The notes below the pieces were generated by a model, which searched no databases, had not been told where the DNA came from, and saw only the letters and a program-made list of their open reading frames with translations. Both the position numbers and the translations under genes were made by a program. A DNA stretch of 44,819 bases, from positions 1-44,819 of the forward strand of contig NZ_JANEZT010000005.1 of the NCBI RefSeq assembly GCF_025403405.1. The letters run 5' to 3'. Positions 18,000 through 26,730 of this stretch are shown one piece after another. The stretch is from Frankia tisae (lineage in GTDB: Bacteria; Actinomycetota; Actinomycetes; Frankiales; Frankiaceae). Positions within the stretch are counted from its first letter, which is position 1. Every line of letters begins with the position of its first letter.

Positions 18000-18097
18000 G
18001 CTCTCCCGCCACCGCCCATCCCAACCACGAACGCCGCCCCGACCATGGACCGGTCGGGGCGGCGTTCGTGGTGTCGGCCGGACGGTGGCGGGAGAGC
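18000..18097. terminator. Nested perfect inverted repeats between convergent tetR and hpnH
   Basis: Inner stem: 18025-18044 pairs with 18052-18071, 20 bp perfect with a 7-base loop. Outer stem: 18000-18014 (GCTCTCCCGCCACCG) pairs with 18083-18097, 15 bp perfect. The two genes end at 17997 and 18116. It fits a bidirectional terminator, since both transcripts can form the same hairpin. The double stem is unusually long. Confidence 0.85.
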
Positions 18098-18115
18098 CGC
18101 CACCGGGTCAGACCG

Positions 18116-19120
18116 TCAGACCTGGCGGACGGCGCGGATGGACTCCTTGAGCGAACCCATCGTCGCCAGCACAGCCGAGGTCTCGTAGCCGCAGTGCGCC
18201 ATGCAGTTCGCGCAGCGCGGGTCCTTGCCGCGACCGTAGGAGTCCCAGTCGGTGGTCTCGACGAGCTCCTTGTAGGAGGAGACGTACCCGTCGCTCATCA
18301 GGTAGCAGGGCTTCTGCCAGCCGAACAGCGAGTAGCTCGGGATGCCCCAGGCGGTGCAGTCGAGCTCCTTCTTCCCCTCGAGGAAGTCCAGGAAGATCGG
18401 CGAGTGGTTGAGCCGGAACCGCTTGCGCCGGCCCTCCGCGAACACCTTCCCGAACATCTCTCGGGTCTCCTGGACCGCGAGGAAGTGCTCCTGGTCCGGA
18501 GCCTTCTCGTACGCGTAGCCAGGCGAGAGCTGGATCTGGTCGACCTTGAGGTCGTCGTTGAGGAAGGTCAGGATGTCGATGACGTCCTGCGGGCTGTCGT
18601 TGTTGAAGAACGTGGAGTTGGTGCCGACCCGGAAGCCGGCGGCCTTCGCCGCGTGGAAGGCCCGCACGCACTCGTCGAACGTGCCCTCCTTCTCCACCAC
18701 CGCGTCGTGCCGCTCGCGCAGCCCGTCGATGTGCAGGACGAAGGTGAAGTAGGGCGACGGCGTGAAGTTCTTGAGCTTCTTCTGCAGCAGCAGGCCGTTC
18801 GTGCACAGGATCACGAACTTCTTGCGCTTGACCAGCTCGTTCACGATCTCGTGGATCTGCGGGTGCATGAGCGGCTCACCGCCCGCGATCGCGACGACCG
18901 GAGCGCCACACTCCTTGACCGCGGCGAGCGCGTCCTCGGGGCTCATCCGCTGCTTCAGCACGGACGCCGGGTGCTGGATCTTCCCACAACCCGTGCAGGA
19001 CAGGTTGCAGGCAAACAGTGGCTCCAGCTCCAGCACGAGCGGGAAGTGCTTGCGGCGCCGCAGCTTCTGCTTCGCCAGGTAGGTACCGATACGGAGCTGG
19101 TACCGCCACTCGACCGCCAC
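18116..19120 (-). CDS. hpnH: Adenosyl-hopene transferase, radical SAM protein HpnH
   Basis: 334 residues, the family length, from GTG 19120, with AGGGG upstream. It joins the 5'-deoxyadenosyl group to hopene, the first step in making C35 hopanoids. The radical SAM cluster motif is Cys38-x3-Cys42-x2-Cys45 (FACNLSCTGC), followed by VVAIAGGEPLMHPQI, the GGEP SAM-binding loop. C-terminal cysteines (DPRCANCMAHCGYE) may bind a second cluster or stabilise the fold. Its product is trimmed by HpnG, encoded in the next gene upstream as an HpnG-IspH fusion. A 525-bp spacer holding a terminator and a palindrome separates them, so hpnH has its own promoter. Confidence 0.96.
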   Translation of the reverse strand: MAVEWRYQLRIGTYLAKQKLRRRKHFPLVLELEPLFACNLSCTGCGKIQHPASVLKQRMSPEDALAAVKECGAPVVAIAGGEPLMHPQIHEIVNELVKRKKFVILCTNGLLLQKKLKNFTPSPYFTFVLHIDGLRERHDAVVEKEGTFDECVRAFHAAKAAGFRVGTNSTFFNNDSPQDVIDILTFLNDDLKVDQIQLSPGYAYEKAPDQEHFLAVQETREMFGKVFAEGRRKRFRLNHSPIFLDFLEGKKELDCTAWGIPSYSLFGWQKPCYLMSDGYVSSYKELVETTDWDSYGRGKDPRCANCMAHCGYETSAVLATMGSLKESIRAVRQV

Positions 19121-19142
19121 GGTGTAGTTCCCCTCTCCTCAA

Positions 19143-19165
19143 ATCATCGGTGGATGACCGATGAT
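19143..19165. promoter_or_regulatory. Palindrome upstream of hpnH, possible repressor operator
   Basis: ATCATCGG (19143-19150), 7 bases, CCGATGAT (19158-19165): perfect 8-bp arms 23 bp upstream of the hpnH GTG. The size and position suit a TetR-type operator. A TACAGCCTG direct repeat follows at 19180-19188 and 19193-19201. The remainder of the spacer (19202-19577) shows no gene. Confidence 0.5.
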
Positions 19166-19577
19166 CGCTGCACTGACCATACAGCCTGTACGTACAGCCT
19201 GCATGTGGATCGAGCGATGAACTGTCGCACAGCGGTGTCCCGTAGCCGACCGGCTCATCCGAGCAATGGGTCGCGGACCGTATCCGGCCAGGTCAGGGCA
19301 ATATTCGACGGTCAAGTGGCGCCGATTTCGGCGTCCGCCGGCCTCGCATCGTCAACCTTCGACGAAGCGTCGGAGGTGCCGGGAGGACGTCCATCCCGGC
19401 CGAAACTTCCGCGGGACGGACGACGGGGCGCCGGCGACGACACCTCATTATCACGCAGCGTTACACACCTCGGGACTGTCCGCGACCGGAGCGGTCGGCG
19501 GCGAGGATCAGACCGCGCGGAACCTCGACCGGCCGGACGCCGAACAGCCGGGAGACGGGCGGCGCCAGGGTCAGGCA

Positions 19578-19619
19578 CGTAACCGCTGGCCGCGGTTTCG
19601 GCCGCGGCCAGCGGTTACG
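19578..19619 (-). terminator. Strong hairpin terminator after hpnG-ispH
   Basis: CGTAACCGCTGGCCGCGG (19578-19595) pairs perfectly over 18 bp with 19602-19619 around the loop TTTCGG. It starts 26 bp beyond the hpnG-ispH stop. No U-run follows, which is usual for terminators in high-GC actinobacteria. Confidence 0.88.
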
Positions 19620-19645
19620 GCCCACCGACGCCGCGGCGGGACGGA

Positions 19646-21646
19646 CTAGGAACGTGCGTCCGACCCAGCCGATGTGGCCGGGGTGGCCGATGTGGCCGGA
19701 GCGGCCGGGGTGGCGCCTGCCCGGCGAAGCTCCTTGGGCAGGTGGAAGGCGACCGTCTCGGTGCCGACGGACCGGGTGGTCACATCCGTCGTGCCGAGGC
19801 CGGACAACGCCGCGGTCAGTTCCTCCACCAGCGACGGCGGGGCCGAGGCGCCGGCCGAGATGCCGACCGTCTCCACCCCGTCCAGCCAGGCCAGCTTCAC
19901 GTCGCCGACGTTCTCCACGAGGTGGGAGGCCACCCCGTCACGCCGGCTGACCTCCACCAGCCGCACCGAGTTGGCGCTGTTGGCCGACCCGACGACGAGG
20001 ACGAGCTGGGCCTCCTGCGCGACCTTGCGCACCGCGTTCTGCCGGTTGGAGGTGGCGTAGCAGATGTCGGCGGATCCGGGGCCGACGATCGCGGGAAAGC
20101 GCTCCTTGAGCGCGTCGACGACCTCCTCGGCCTCGTCCATCGCCAGCGTGGTCTGCATGAGGTAGGTGACCCGCTCGGGGTCGGGGACATCGAGGGAGTC
20201 GACCTCGTCGGGCGACTGCACCAGCTGGATGCGCTCGGGTGCCTCGCCCAGCGTGCCGTCGACCTCCTCGTGACCGGAGTGGCCGATGAGCAGCACGGTG
20301 TCGCCACGCGAGGTGAACCGGCGTGCCTCGGCGTGGACCTTCTCCACCAGGGGGCAGGTCGCGTCGATGACGGAGAGCCTGCGCCCGTCGGCCTGGTTCC
20401 ACACCGCCGGGGCCACCCCGTGCGCGGAGAACACCACGGTCGCGTCGGCGGGCACCTCGTCGAGCTCCTCGACAAAGACAGCCCCACGGGCGGCGAGATC
20501 GGCCACCACATGGGAGTTGTGCACGATCTGCTTGCGGACGTAGACCGGCGCACCGTGGATCTCCAGGGCGCGCTCGACGACCTCGATGGCACGCTCGACT
20601 CCGGCGCAGAACGCCCGCGGCTCGGCGAGCAGCACGGTACGCCGGCCCACCGCCGCCGCCCAGGCGCCGATCGGCAGGCCCAGCCGGCGCATCGTGCGCA
20701 GGCCCAGCACGCCGCGGCGGACCAGGTCGAGGCGACCCAGCGGCTCGTCGGCGGTGTCGACGATGACCCGGACCGCGGCGAAGGGGACGTCCCCGACCCC
20801 CGCGGCGATCGAGGCGCTCTCCATGTCCACCGCGATGGCGCCGGTGGCGGCGAGCCGGGTGCGCTCGTCGCCGGTGGCGACCTTGGCCACGGTGACGATC
20901 GGGCCGACATGCACGGTCAGGCCGAGCCGGCGCAGGTCACCGGCCAGCAGCGGGGCGGAGGCACAGCGGGCCGCGACGGACCCGTCGGCGGCTCGGACCT
21001 CGCTGGCGACGACGATGTCCCCGGGCTTGATCCCGGGGGCGAGGCCGCCGGACAGGCCCACGATCGCGACGGCGTCGGGGCGCGCCTGTCGAACCACCCG
21101 GGCGGCCCGGGCGGCCTTGTCGGGGCCCATCCCGGTGCGCACCATGACCGTGTTCGAGGGCAGGCCGGAACGACCGGCCGCCATGGCCTCGAAGCGCAGC
21201 GCCGTCGCGACCACGAGCCGGGCACGGCGCCGCGGGCTGACCACCGCCGCGGCCGGCTCGGCGGGCCGCGGCGGAGCCTGCACCCCGCCGGCCGGCGCCG
21301 CGGCGGGCGAACCCACCGCGGCCAGGCCGACGACCGGCGCCATCGTCGCGGTCGCGACGCCCGCTGCGCCGCCGGCGACGCCCGCCGAGCCGCCGACGCC
21401 CGCCGAGCCGGCGAGGGCCCCCGGGGCGGCGAGGGACAGCGCCGCCGGGGCGGTGCCCGCGGCCGCGGCCACCGACGCGCCCGGCCGGCGCGCCGCGGCA
21501 GACGAGGGAACCGACGGCGACGCCGGGTCCTGGGCGGGGATCACGGCGGGTCCCCCCGCCGCGGCCGCCGGGGCCGTGCGGTCGGCGGGGGTCACGACAG
21601 CGTCGGGAGCGTTCCCGTCGCCGCCCGGGGATGCGGAGGTGCTCAT
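19646..21646 (-). CDS. hpnG-ispH: Fusion of adenosylhopane nucleosidase (HpnG) and HMBPP reductase (IspH)
   Basis: 666 residues from ATG 21646, which overlaps the shc stop by 4 bp; the open frame continues upstream only as antisense-like sequence. A low-complexity Ala/Pro/Gly head (about 115 residues) is followed by a purine-nucleoside-phosphorylase-type domain (LVVATALRFEAMAA, GLSGGLAPGIKPGDIVVAS, AVDMESASIAAGV), which removes adenine from adenosylhopane. The second half is IspH, which makes IPP/DMAPP using a 4Fe-4S cluster. Its three cluster cysteines are in RAFCAGVERAIE, DATCPLVEKVHAE and DICYATSNRQNAV. The SGHEEVDGTLGEAPE segment and AGASAPPSLVEE are also typical. The fusion links precursor supply to hopanoid tailoring in one polypeptide; both halves look intact. 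Confidence 0.93.
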   Translation of the reverse strand: MSTSASPGGDGNAPDAVVTPADRTAPAAAAGGPAVIPAQDPASPSVPSSAAARRPGASVAAAAGTAPAALSLAAPGALAGSAGVGGSAGVAGGAAGVATATMAPVVGLAAVGSPAAAPAGGVQAPPRPAEPAAAVVSPRRRARLVVATALRFEAMAAGRSGLPSNTVMVRTGMGPDKAARAARVVRQARPDAVAIVGLSGGLAPGIKPGDIVVASEVRAADGSVAARCASAPLLAGDLRRLGLTVHVGPIVTVAKVATGDERTRLAATGAIAVDMESASIAAGVGDVPFAAVRVIVDTADEPLGRLDLVRRGVLGLRTMRRLGLPIGAWAAAVGRRTVLLAEPRAFCAGVERAIEVVERALEIHGAPVYVRKQIVHNSHVVADLAARGAVFVEELDEVPADATVVFSAHGVAPAVWNQADGRRLSVIDATCPLVEKVHAEARRFTSRGDTVLLIGHSGHEEVDGTLGEAPERIQLVQSPDEVDSLDVPDPERVTYLMQTTLAMDEAEEVVDALKERFPAIVGPGSADICYATSNRQNAVRKVAQEAQLVLVVGSANSANSVRLVEVSRRDGVASHLVENVGDVKLAWLDGVETVGISAGASAPPSLVEELTAALSGLGTTDVTTRSVGTETVAFHLPKELRRAGATPAAPATSATPATSAGSDARS

Positions 21647-23757
21647 GGTGTGGCCACCCCGGTGAGACTCACGTACCGGCCGAGCGCGGTCAGCGGGAAG
21701 ACCAGCCGGTACAGGTGGTAGTTCAGGGAGAAGTCGCCGGGGAAACCAGTGCCGGTGAAGTAGGGCTCGTCCCAGGTGCCGTCCGGCCGCTGGGTCTGGC
21801 ACAACCAGCGCACCCCGCGCTTCACGGCCAGGCTGTGCGGGTCCACCGCCAGCAGCGCGAGCAGCGCCCACGCCGTCTGTGACGCGGTGAGCTCGCCCCG
21901 GCCGATCCAGGCGGGGTCGGTGTAGGAGCGCAGGTCCTCGCCCCAGCCACCCTCGGGCGACTGGTGCTCGAGCAGCCACCGCACCGCGGCGGTGATCGCC
22001 GGGTGGTCGGTGGGCACCCCGGCGCCGATCAGCGCCGGCACGACCGCCCCGGTGCCGTAGAGGTGGTTGACGCCCCACCGGCCGAACCAGGACCCGCCCG
22101 GCTCCTGGTCGTCCAGCAGCCACTGCACCGCCCGCTGGGTGATCGGGTGGTCGGAGCGGCCGAGGTCGGCCAGCATCTCCACGATGTGCGCGGTGACGTC
22201 CGCCGACGGCGGGTCGACCACCTCGCCGAAGTCGCAGAACGGGATCTTCGTGGTGAGCGTCCGGACGTTGTCGGCGTCGAAGGCGCCCCAGGCGCCGTTC
22301 GACGAGCGCATTCCGACACTCCAGTCGACCCCGCGGGCCGCCGCCGCGCGCATCGCCGCGGCCAGCCGCGGGTCCGCGTCCTCGACGGTGTTCACCGCGG
22401 GGGCGCCAGCGCGGCTCTGACGGGCCGACGGCGGGATGACGTGCCCCGCACCGAGCAGCCGCCGCAGTGCCAGCACCACCTCGGCGGTGTCGTCGACGTC
22501 CGGGTAGAAGTCGTTGTCGAACTCGAACGCCCAGCCGCCGGGGGCGAGCTCGGGGCGGCGTACCGCCCAGTCACCGGCGACCCGGACCTCCTCGTCGACC
22601 AGCCACCGGCCGGCCTTGACCATCGCCGGGTGGTCGCCGGGGACACCGGCGTCGGCCAGCGCGACGACCGCGAGCGCGGTGTCCCAGACCGGCGACTGGC
22701 AGGCCTCGATCTGGCGGGTCGGGCCCGCCGGGGTGTCCCGGCGGATCACGTACCGCTCCATCCCGCGGAAGGCGGTGGCGATCACCGGGTGGTTCAGCGG
22801 GTACCCCATCAGGTGCAGCGCCATGACGGAGTAGACCCAGGGCGGCTGGATACCGCCCCAGCACCCGTCGGCCTCCTGCCGGGCGACGACCCATTCGGTG
22901 GCGCGGCGCAGCGCCAGCGTGCGCAGCAGCTTGATCGGCCGTCGCTCGTAGCGGTGCAGCAGCTTGTCGAGCCGCTCGAAGGCGCCCTCCCAGCTGCGCA
23001 GCGGGGCCGGCTTGCGCACGGCCGCGGGCACCTTGAGCTCGTCGATGTCGAAGCCGAGGTCCCGCGTCGGCCGCAGCGAGCCGACGATCGTCAGCGCGAC
23101 GATCGTCTGGCGTGCCCAGCAGGCGAAGTCGTAGACGTTCAGCGGCACCCAGGACGGTAGGAAGATCAGCTCCGGCGGGATGACCGGCACGTCGTCCCAC
23201 GACCACTGGCCGAGCGCCGCCAGCCAGATCCGGGTGAACACCCGGGAGGCGGCCACCCCGCCCTGGGTCCGCACGAGCTCCGCGGCCAGGGCCATGTGCG
23301 GGGCGTCGACCGCGTCGCCGGCGAGGCGCAGTGCGATGTACGCCTCGATGGTGGTGGACAGGTCGGCCGGGCCGCCGTAGAAAGTGGGCCAGCCGCCGCC
23401 GGAGAGCTGCTGGGAACGGATCCAGCGGGCGGTCTGCTCGGTTTCGTCGTCTCCGCGGATGCCGAGGAACTGCTTCATGAACAGATCCTCGGCATCCATC
23501 GTGACGTTCGTCTCGAGGTCGCCCTTCCACCACCCTTCATCCGACTGCAGCGCGAGGAGATGATCCCGCGCGCGCGCCGCGGCGACGTCCGCGCTGATCG
23601 GCGCGGCCGCCTGCGGCCTGCCGGCACCGCCGGGCAGCGGCGGTGAGGACCGGGAGATCCCGTAGGCGTCGGCCGTGGCGGGCACCGGGATGGTGGGCCG
23701 CTTCGGGCTCTTCTCGGCAGTCGGAGCAGCCGGGGACGGGTCCGAGGTCAGGCTCAT
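21643..23757 (-). CDS. shc: Squalene-hopene cyclase
   Basis: 704 residues; a family-standard core plus a 50-residue Pro/Ser-rich head. The catalytic DVDDTA motif is at 420-425 in FEFDNDFYPDVDDTAEV, supplying the proton that starts squalene cyclisation to hopene. Several QW-type repeats are visible (for example QSDEGWWKGDLE, QEADGCWGG, HQSPEGGWGEDL, QRPDGTWDE). The active-site context QSPVWDTALA and the C-terminal FTGTGFPGDFSLNYHLYR also match. A monotopic membrane protein. It overlaps hpnG-ispH by 4 bp and lies 205 bp downstream of the polyprenyl synthase gene; that gap shows no gene. Confidence 0.98.
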   Translation of the reverse strand: MSLTSDPSPAAPTAEKSPKRPTIPVPATADAYGISRSSPPLPGGAGRPQAAAPISADVAAARARDHLLALQSDEGWWKGDLETNVTMDAEDLFMKQFLGIRGDDETEQTARWIRSQQLSGGGWPTFYGGPADLSTTIEAYIALRLAGDAVDAPHMALAAELVRTQGGVAASRVFTRIWLAALGQWSWDDVPVIPPELIFLPSWVPLNVYDFACWARQTIVALTIVGSLRPTRDLGFDIDELKVPAAVRKPAPLRSWEGAFERLDKLLHRYERRPIKLLRTLALRRATEWVVARQEADGCWGGIQPPWVYSVMALHLMGYPLNHPVIATAFRGMERYVIRRDTPAGPTRQIEACQSPVWDTALAVVALADAGVPGDHPAMVKAGRWLVDEEVRVAGDWAVRRPELAPGGWAFEFDNDFYPDVDDTAEVVLALRRLLGAGHVIPPSARQSRAGAPAVNTVEDADPRLAAAMRAAAARGVDWSVGMRSSNGAWGAFDADNVRTLTTKIPFCDFGEVVDPPSADVTAHIVEMLADLGRSDHPITQRAVQWLLDDQEPGGSWFGRWGVNHLYGTGAVVPALIGAGVPTDHPAITAAVRWLLEHQSPEGGWGEDLRSYTDPAWIGRGELTASQTAWALLALLAVDPHSLAVKRGVRWLCQTQRPDGTWDEPYFTGTGFPGDFSLNYHLYRLVFPLTALGRYVSLTGVATP

Positions 23758-23962
23758 CGACGACTCCCCTCGTCGTACGTACGATGGTCAAGCTGACGAT
23801 CATCAGGCTGATCGCCGGTTCGCCCGGCAGTGCGGCCCGGTGGGTCCGCCCGCCGGTCGAGCCGTGGCGGGGCGCCGCCCGGCCTCCCGGCATCACCCCG
23901 GTCTGGAACGGGGCGGCGGGTGGACCAGGCGGTATGGGCGCCTGCGCTCACCTGCGGCCTCC

Positions 23963-24979
23963 TCAGCGATCGCGCTCGGTCACGAAGCGGGCGAGGGCGA
24001 GCAGCTCCGCCTCGACCGTGGCCGGCATCGACAGTGAGCGCAGCACGTTCTCGCAGGCCTTGAGCTGCCGGTCGGCCTCGGCGGTGGTCCAGTCCCGCCC
24101 GCCCGCCTGTTCGATCAGTTCGGCGATGTGGGCGAGTTCGGCTTCGCTCGACTCCCCGGTGCCGACGAGGAAGGCGCGTAGTTCGTCGGCGGCTCTGCCG
24201 CCGGCCTCCAGCGCGACCACCACCGGCACGGACTTCTTGCGGGAACGCAGGTCCGACAGCACCGGCTTGCCGGTGACCGACGGGTCGCCCCAGATACCGA
24301 GCAGGTCGTCGATGAGCTGGAAGGCCGTGCCGAGCCGAGAGCCGTACTCGGCGAGCGCATCGACCATCTCGTCCCCGGCGCCGGCAAGCACGGCGCCAAG
24401 CGACGCCGAGCAGGCCAGCAGCGCGCCGGTCTTGCCGTCCTCCATCCGCAGCGTGTCGGCCACGGTGACGTCGGAGCGGCTCTCGAACATCAGGTCCTCG
24501 GCCTGGCCGCGGACCAGGTCCTGCACGCCGGCGCCGAGGATCAGCGCCGCGCGTCGGGCGGCCTCCCCCTCGACCTCCAGCAGGACCTGGGTGGCGAGAC
24601 CCAGCAGGGCGTCACCCGCCAGGATCGCGCCGTCGGCGCCGAAGACCGTCCAGGCCGTGGGCCGGTGGCGGCGTTCGGTGTCGCCGTCCATCAGGTCGTC
24701 GTGCAGCAGCGAGAAGTCGTGCACGAGCTCGACGGCGACCGCGGCCGGCAGGCCGACCTCCGCCGACGCACCGGCTGCCTCGGCGGACAGCAGCGCCAAC
24801 GCCGGGCGGACGAGCTTGCCGCCGCCACCGGGTAGCGGTTCGCCGGCGGCGTCCACCCAGCCGCGGTGGTAGGCGACGACGTGGCGAAGGCGCGGGTGCA
24901 GGCGGTCCACCACGGCGCGCAGCGCCGGCACGGTGAGGGCCCGCCCCCGCTCGATCGCATCCGGAACCGTCATGGTCAT
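23963..24979 (-). CDS. Polyprenyl diphosphate synthase (farnesyl/geranylgeranyl type)
   Basis: 338 residues. The first Asp-rich motif is HDFSLLHDDLMDGDTERR, and the second FQLIDDLLGIWGD; the Lys/Arg substrate residues GGKLVRPALALL come before. These are the chain-elongating trans-prenyl synthases. Its place between hpnE and shc suggests it makes the farnesyl diphosphate used by HpnD for squalene, though chain length cannot be fixed by eye. The residue pair before the first motif (S-L-L-H) leaves C15 or C20 open. The start ATG 24979 overlaps the hpnE stop in ATGA. Confidence 0.93.
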   Translation of the reverse strand: MTMTVPDAIERGRALTVPALRAVVDRLHPRLRHVVAYHRGWVDAAGEPLPGGGGKLVRPALALLSAEAAGASAEVGLPAAVAVELVHDFSLLHDDLMDGDTERRHRPTAWTVFGADGAILAGDALLGLATQVLLEVEGEAARRAALILGAGVQDLVRGQAEDLMFESRSDVTVADTLRMEDGKTGALLACSASLGAVLAGAGDEMVDALAEYGSRLGTAFQLIDDLLGIWGDPSVTGKPVLSDLRSRKKSVPVVVALEAGGRAADELRAFLVGTGESSEAELAHIAELIEQAGGRDWTTAEADRQLKACENVLRSLSMPATVEAELLALARFVTERDR

Positions 24980-26730
24980 ACCGGGAATCCCCCTGTGGAT
25001 GAGTGCCCTGGCTGGCCGGTGGGCACCGGCCCGGTGACCGCCTTGGTTGCGGCGGTCACCGTGTTCTCCCCCCGTGGATCCGGAGAATCCGACGAATCCG
25101 ATGCATTCGGTGCAACCGCTTGATCCAGCAAAAGCGAGGTGGTTGATGAGTGGGTGGTATGCGTGCTCAGCGCCTCCTCGGCGCTCTGCCGCGGAAGGGC
25201 CCGAGCCGGTGCCGGTGATCGCCCGGCAGCCTTTCGAGCTCCCTCGGCGGACCCGGCCAGCCCGTTGACGACGACCCCCATACCGGCCAGGCTCTCACGG
25301 GTTGCAGCGAGTCCGCTACGCACAGCGGATTCCATGGTCGCCGGCCAACCGGTGTCGGTCCACGTGCCGGCCAAGGCAAAGCCGGGCAGTCCGGTCGACG
25401 TACCCGGGCGCAATGCGAGCGAACCGGGAGCCTGCCGGAAGGTGGCTGTGCGCTCCCGGGTCACGAAGACCTCGAGCGGCGCGGCCGCGCGGGCGGCCGG
25501 GAACAGCCGGGCCATCTCGTCGACGAACAGGGTGCGTAGCTCGTTCGCCGACCGGTCGATCCACGGCTCGGCCGCCGACTGGGACAGCGCCAGGTACTGG
25601 GCACCGGGCGGGCCGGAGGCGGCGAGGCCGGACGAGATGGTGCGATCGAAGATCCACTGAATCGGTGAATCGACGACGGCCAGGAACGGCCCCTCGATCA
25701 CCTGCCGTGGATAGATCATGTGCACGTTGATGATCGGCGAGTCGCCGAGCTCGCGCAGCCGCGCGGGCTGCGGGCCGGCGCCGGCCGGCAGCAGGTCCGC
25801 CGCTGCCGGCGGCGGCACCGCGAGGACCACGGCGTCGGCGCGCAGCCTGCCCGCGGCGTCGGTGCCGGGTACCGTCTCACCGCGGTTGGTGCCACCCGCG
25901 GTGACGGCCAGCTCCCAGCCGCCGCCCGCGGCGGTGATGGAACGGACCTTGGCCCCGAGATGCACGTCGGCGCCGGCCGCGGCCAGGGCGGCCATCGCCG
26001 CGTCGCCGTGCAGCCGGGCCAGCGGGACCTCCGCCCAGCCGAGGTCGCCGGCGTCGGCGCCGTCCAGCAGGCCCGTGCGCACGACCTTCGCCGCCAGGCC
26101 CAGCGAGGCCTCGGCGGCCGGCGCGTTCAGCGTGGCCACGGTGAGCAGCTCCCACAGCGCCTTCGTCGCCGCCGGGCCCTGGCCGTGGCTGGTCAGCCAG
26201 GCGCCGAACGACCGCTCGTCCACCGCCGCGGAGCGCTGGTCGAGGCGGCCGAGCTGGAAGGCCGCGAGCCCGGCGCGCAGCCGCTCGGCGAACGGCAGCG
26301 CCCGGTAACCCAGCAGTGCCGGGGCGAGGTGCAACGGCGCGGGCAGGCGGACGCTGGTGCGCCGCAGCCGGGTCCGGGTGAGCGAGTCACCGAGCAGTAC
26401 CGGGACGTCGAGGCGGGGCTGCAGCGTGGTCAGGTGCTCCACCCCGAGACGCGCCAGCAGCCCGCGGTAGGCGGTGCAGCAGCGCATGAACACGTGCTGA
26501 CCGGTGTCGATCCACAGGTCGTTGCGCCGGAACGAGGTCGTCTGGCCGCCCAGGCGCGGCCGGGCCTCCAACAGCGTCACCCGCGCGCCGCTGTCCACGG
26601 CGAGCAGGGCCGCGGCCATCCCGGCGAGGCCGCCGCCGACGACAACCAGGTGCGGTGGGGAGTCATCCCGGCTCGCCGCCGCACCGGCCGCTTCGGCCCC
26701 GGCGGCCACGTCACTCGTTCCAGCAGTCAT
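24976..26730 (-). CDS. hpnE: Squalene-associated FAD-dependent desaturase HpnE
   Basis: 584 residues from ATG 26730, overlapping the hpnD stop by 4 bp. The Rossmann FAD motif is HLVVVGGGLAGMAAALLAVD at about residues 26-45, then LLEARPRLGGQTTSF. The C-terminal FAD-contacting motif is FALAGTWTDTGWPATMESAV. It reduces hydroxysqualene to squalene, the last step of the HpnC-D-E route. About 90 residues beyond the family end form a Ser/Thr/Pro-rich tail of unknown role, found among several genes in this locus. Confidence 0.95.
   Translation of the reverse strand: MTAGTSDVAAGAEAAGAAASRDDSPPHLVVVGGGLAGMAAALLAVDSGARVTLLEARPRLGGQTTSFRRNDLWIDTGQHVFMRCCTAYRGLLARLGVEHLTTLQPRLDVPVLLGDSLTRTRLRRTSVRLPAPLHLAPALLGYRALPFAERLRAGLAAFQLGRLDQRSAAVDERSFGAWLTSHGQGPAATKALWELLTVATLNAPAAEASLGLAAKVVRTGLLDGADAGDLGWAEVPLARLHGDAAMAALAAAGADVHLGAKVRSITAAGGGWELAVTAGGTNRGETVPGTDAAGRLRADAVVLAVPPPAAADLLPAGAGPQPARLRELGDSPIINVHMIYPRQVIEGPFLAVVDSPIQWIFDRTISSGLAASGPPGAQYLALSQSAAEPWIDRSANELRTLFVDEMARLFPAARAAAPLEVFVTRERTATFRQAPGSLALRPGTSTGLPGFALAGTWTDTGWPATMESAVRSGLAATRESLAGMGVVVNGLAGSAEGARKAAGRSPAPARALPRQSAEEALSTHTTHSSTTSLLLDQAVAPNASDSSDSPDPRGENTVTAATKAVTGPVPTGQPGHSSTGGFPV

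Noticed and set aside
16942-18024. N-terminal extension of hpnB to 845 codons
   Set aside because: The added part lies opposite the TetR gene and its promoter region and has no glycosyltransferase similarity.
19742-21721. 659-codon plus-strand frame opposite hpnG-ispH
   Set aside because: Antisense shadow; its translation is low complexity with no domain, while the minus strand holds two clear enzyme domains.
23754-23951. Small minus-strand frame between the prenyl synthase and shc genes
   Set aside because: Arg/Pro/Asp-rich random sequence overlapping the shc start; no site or domain.
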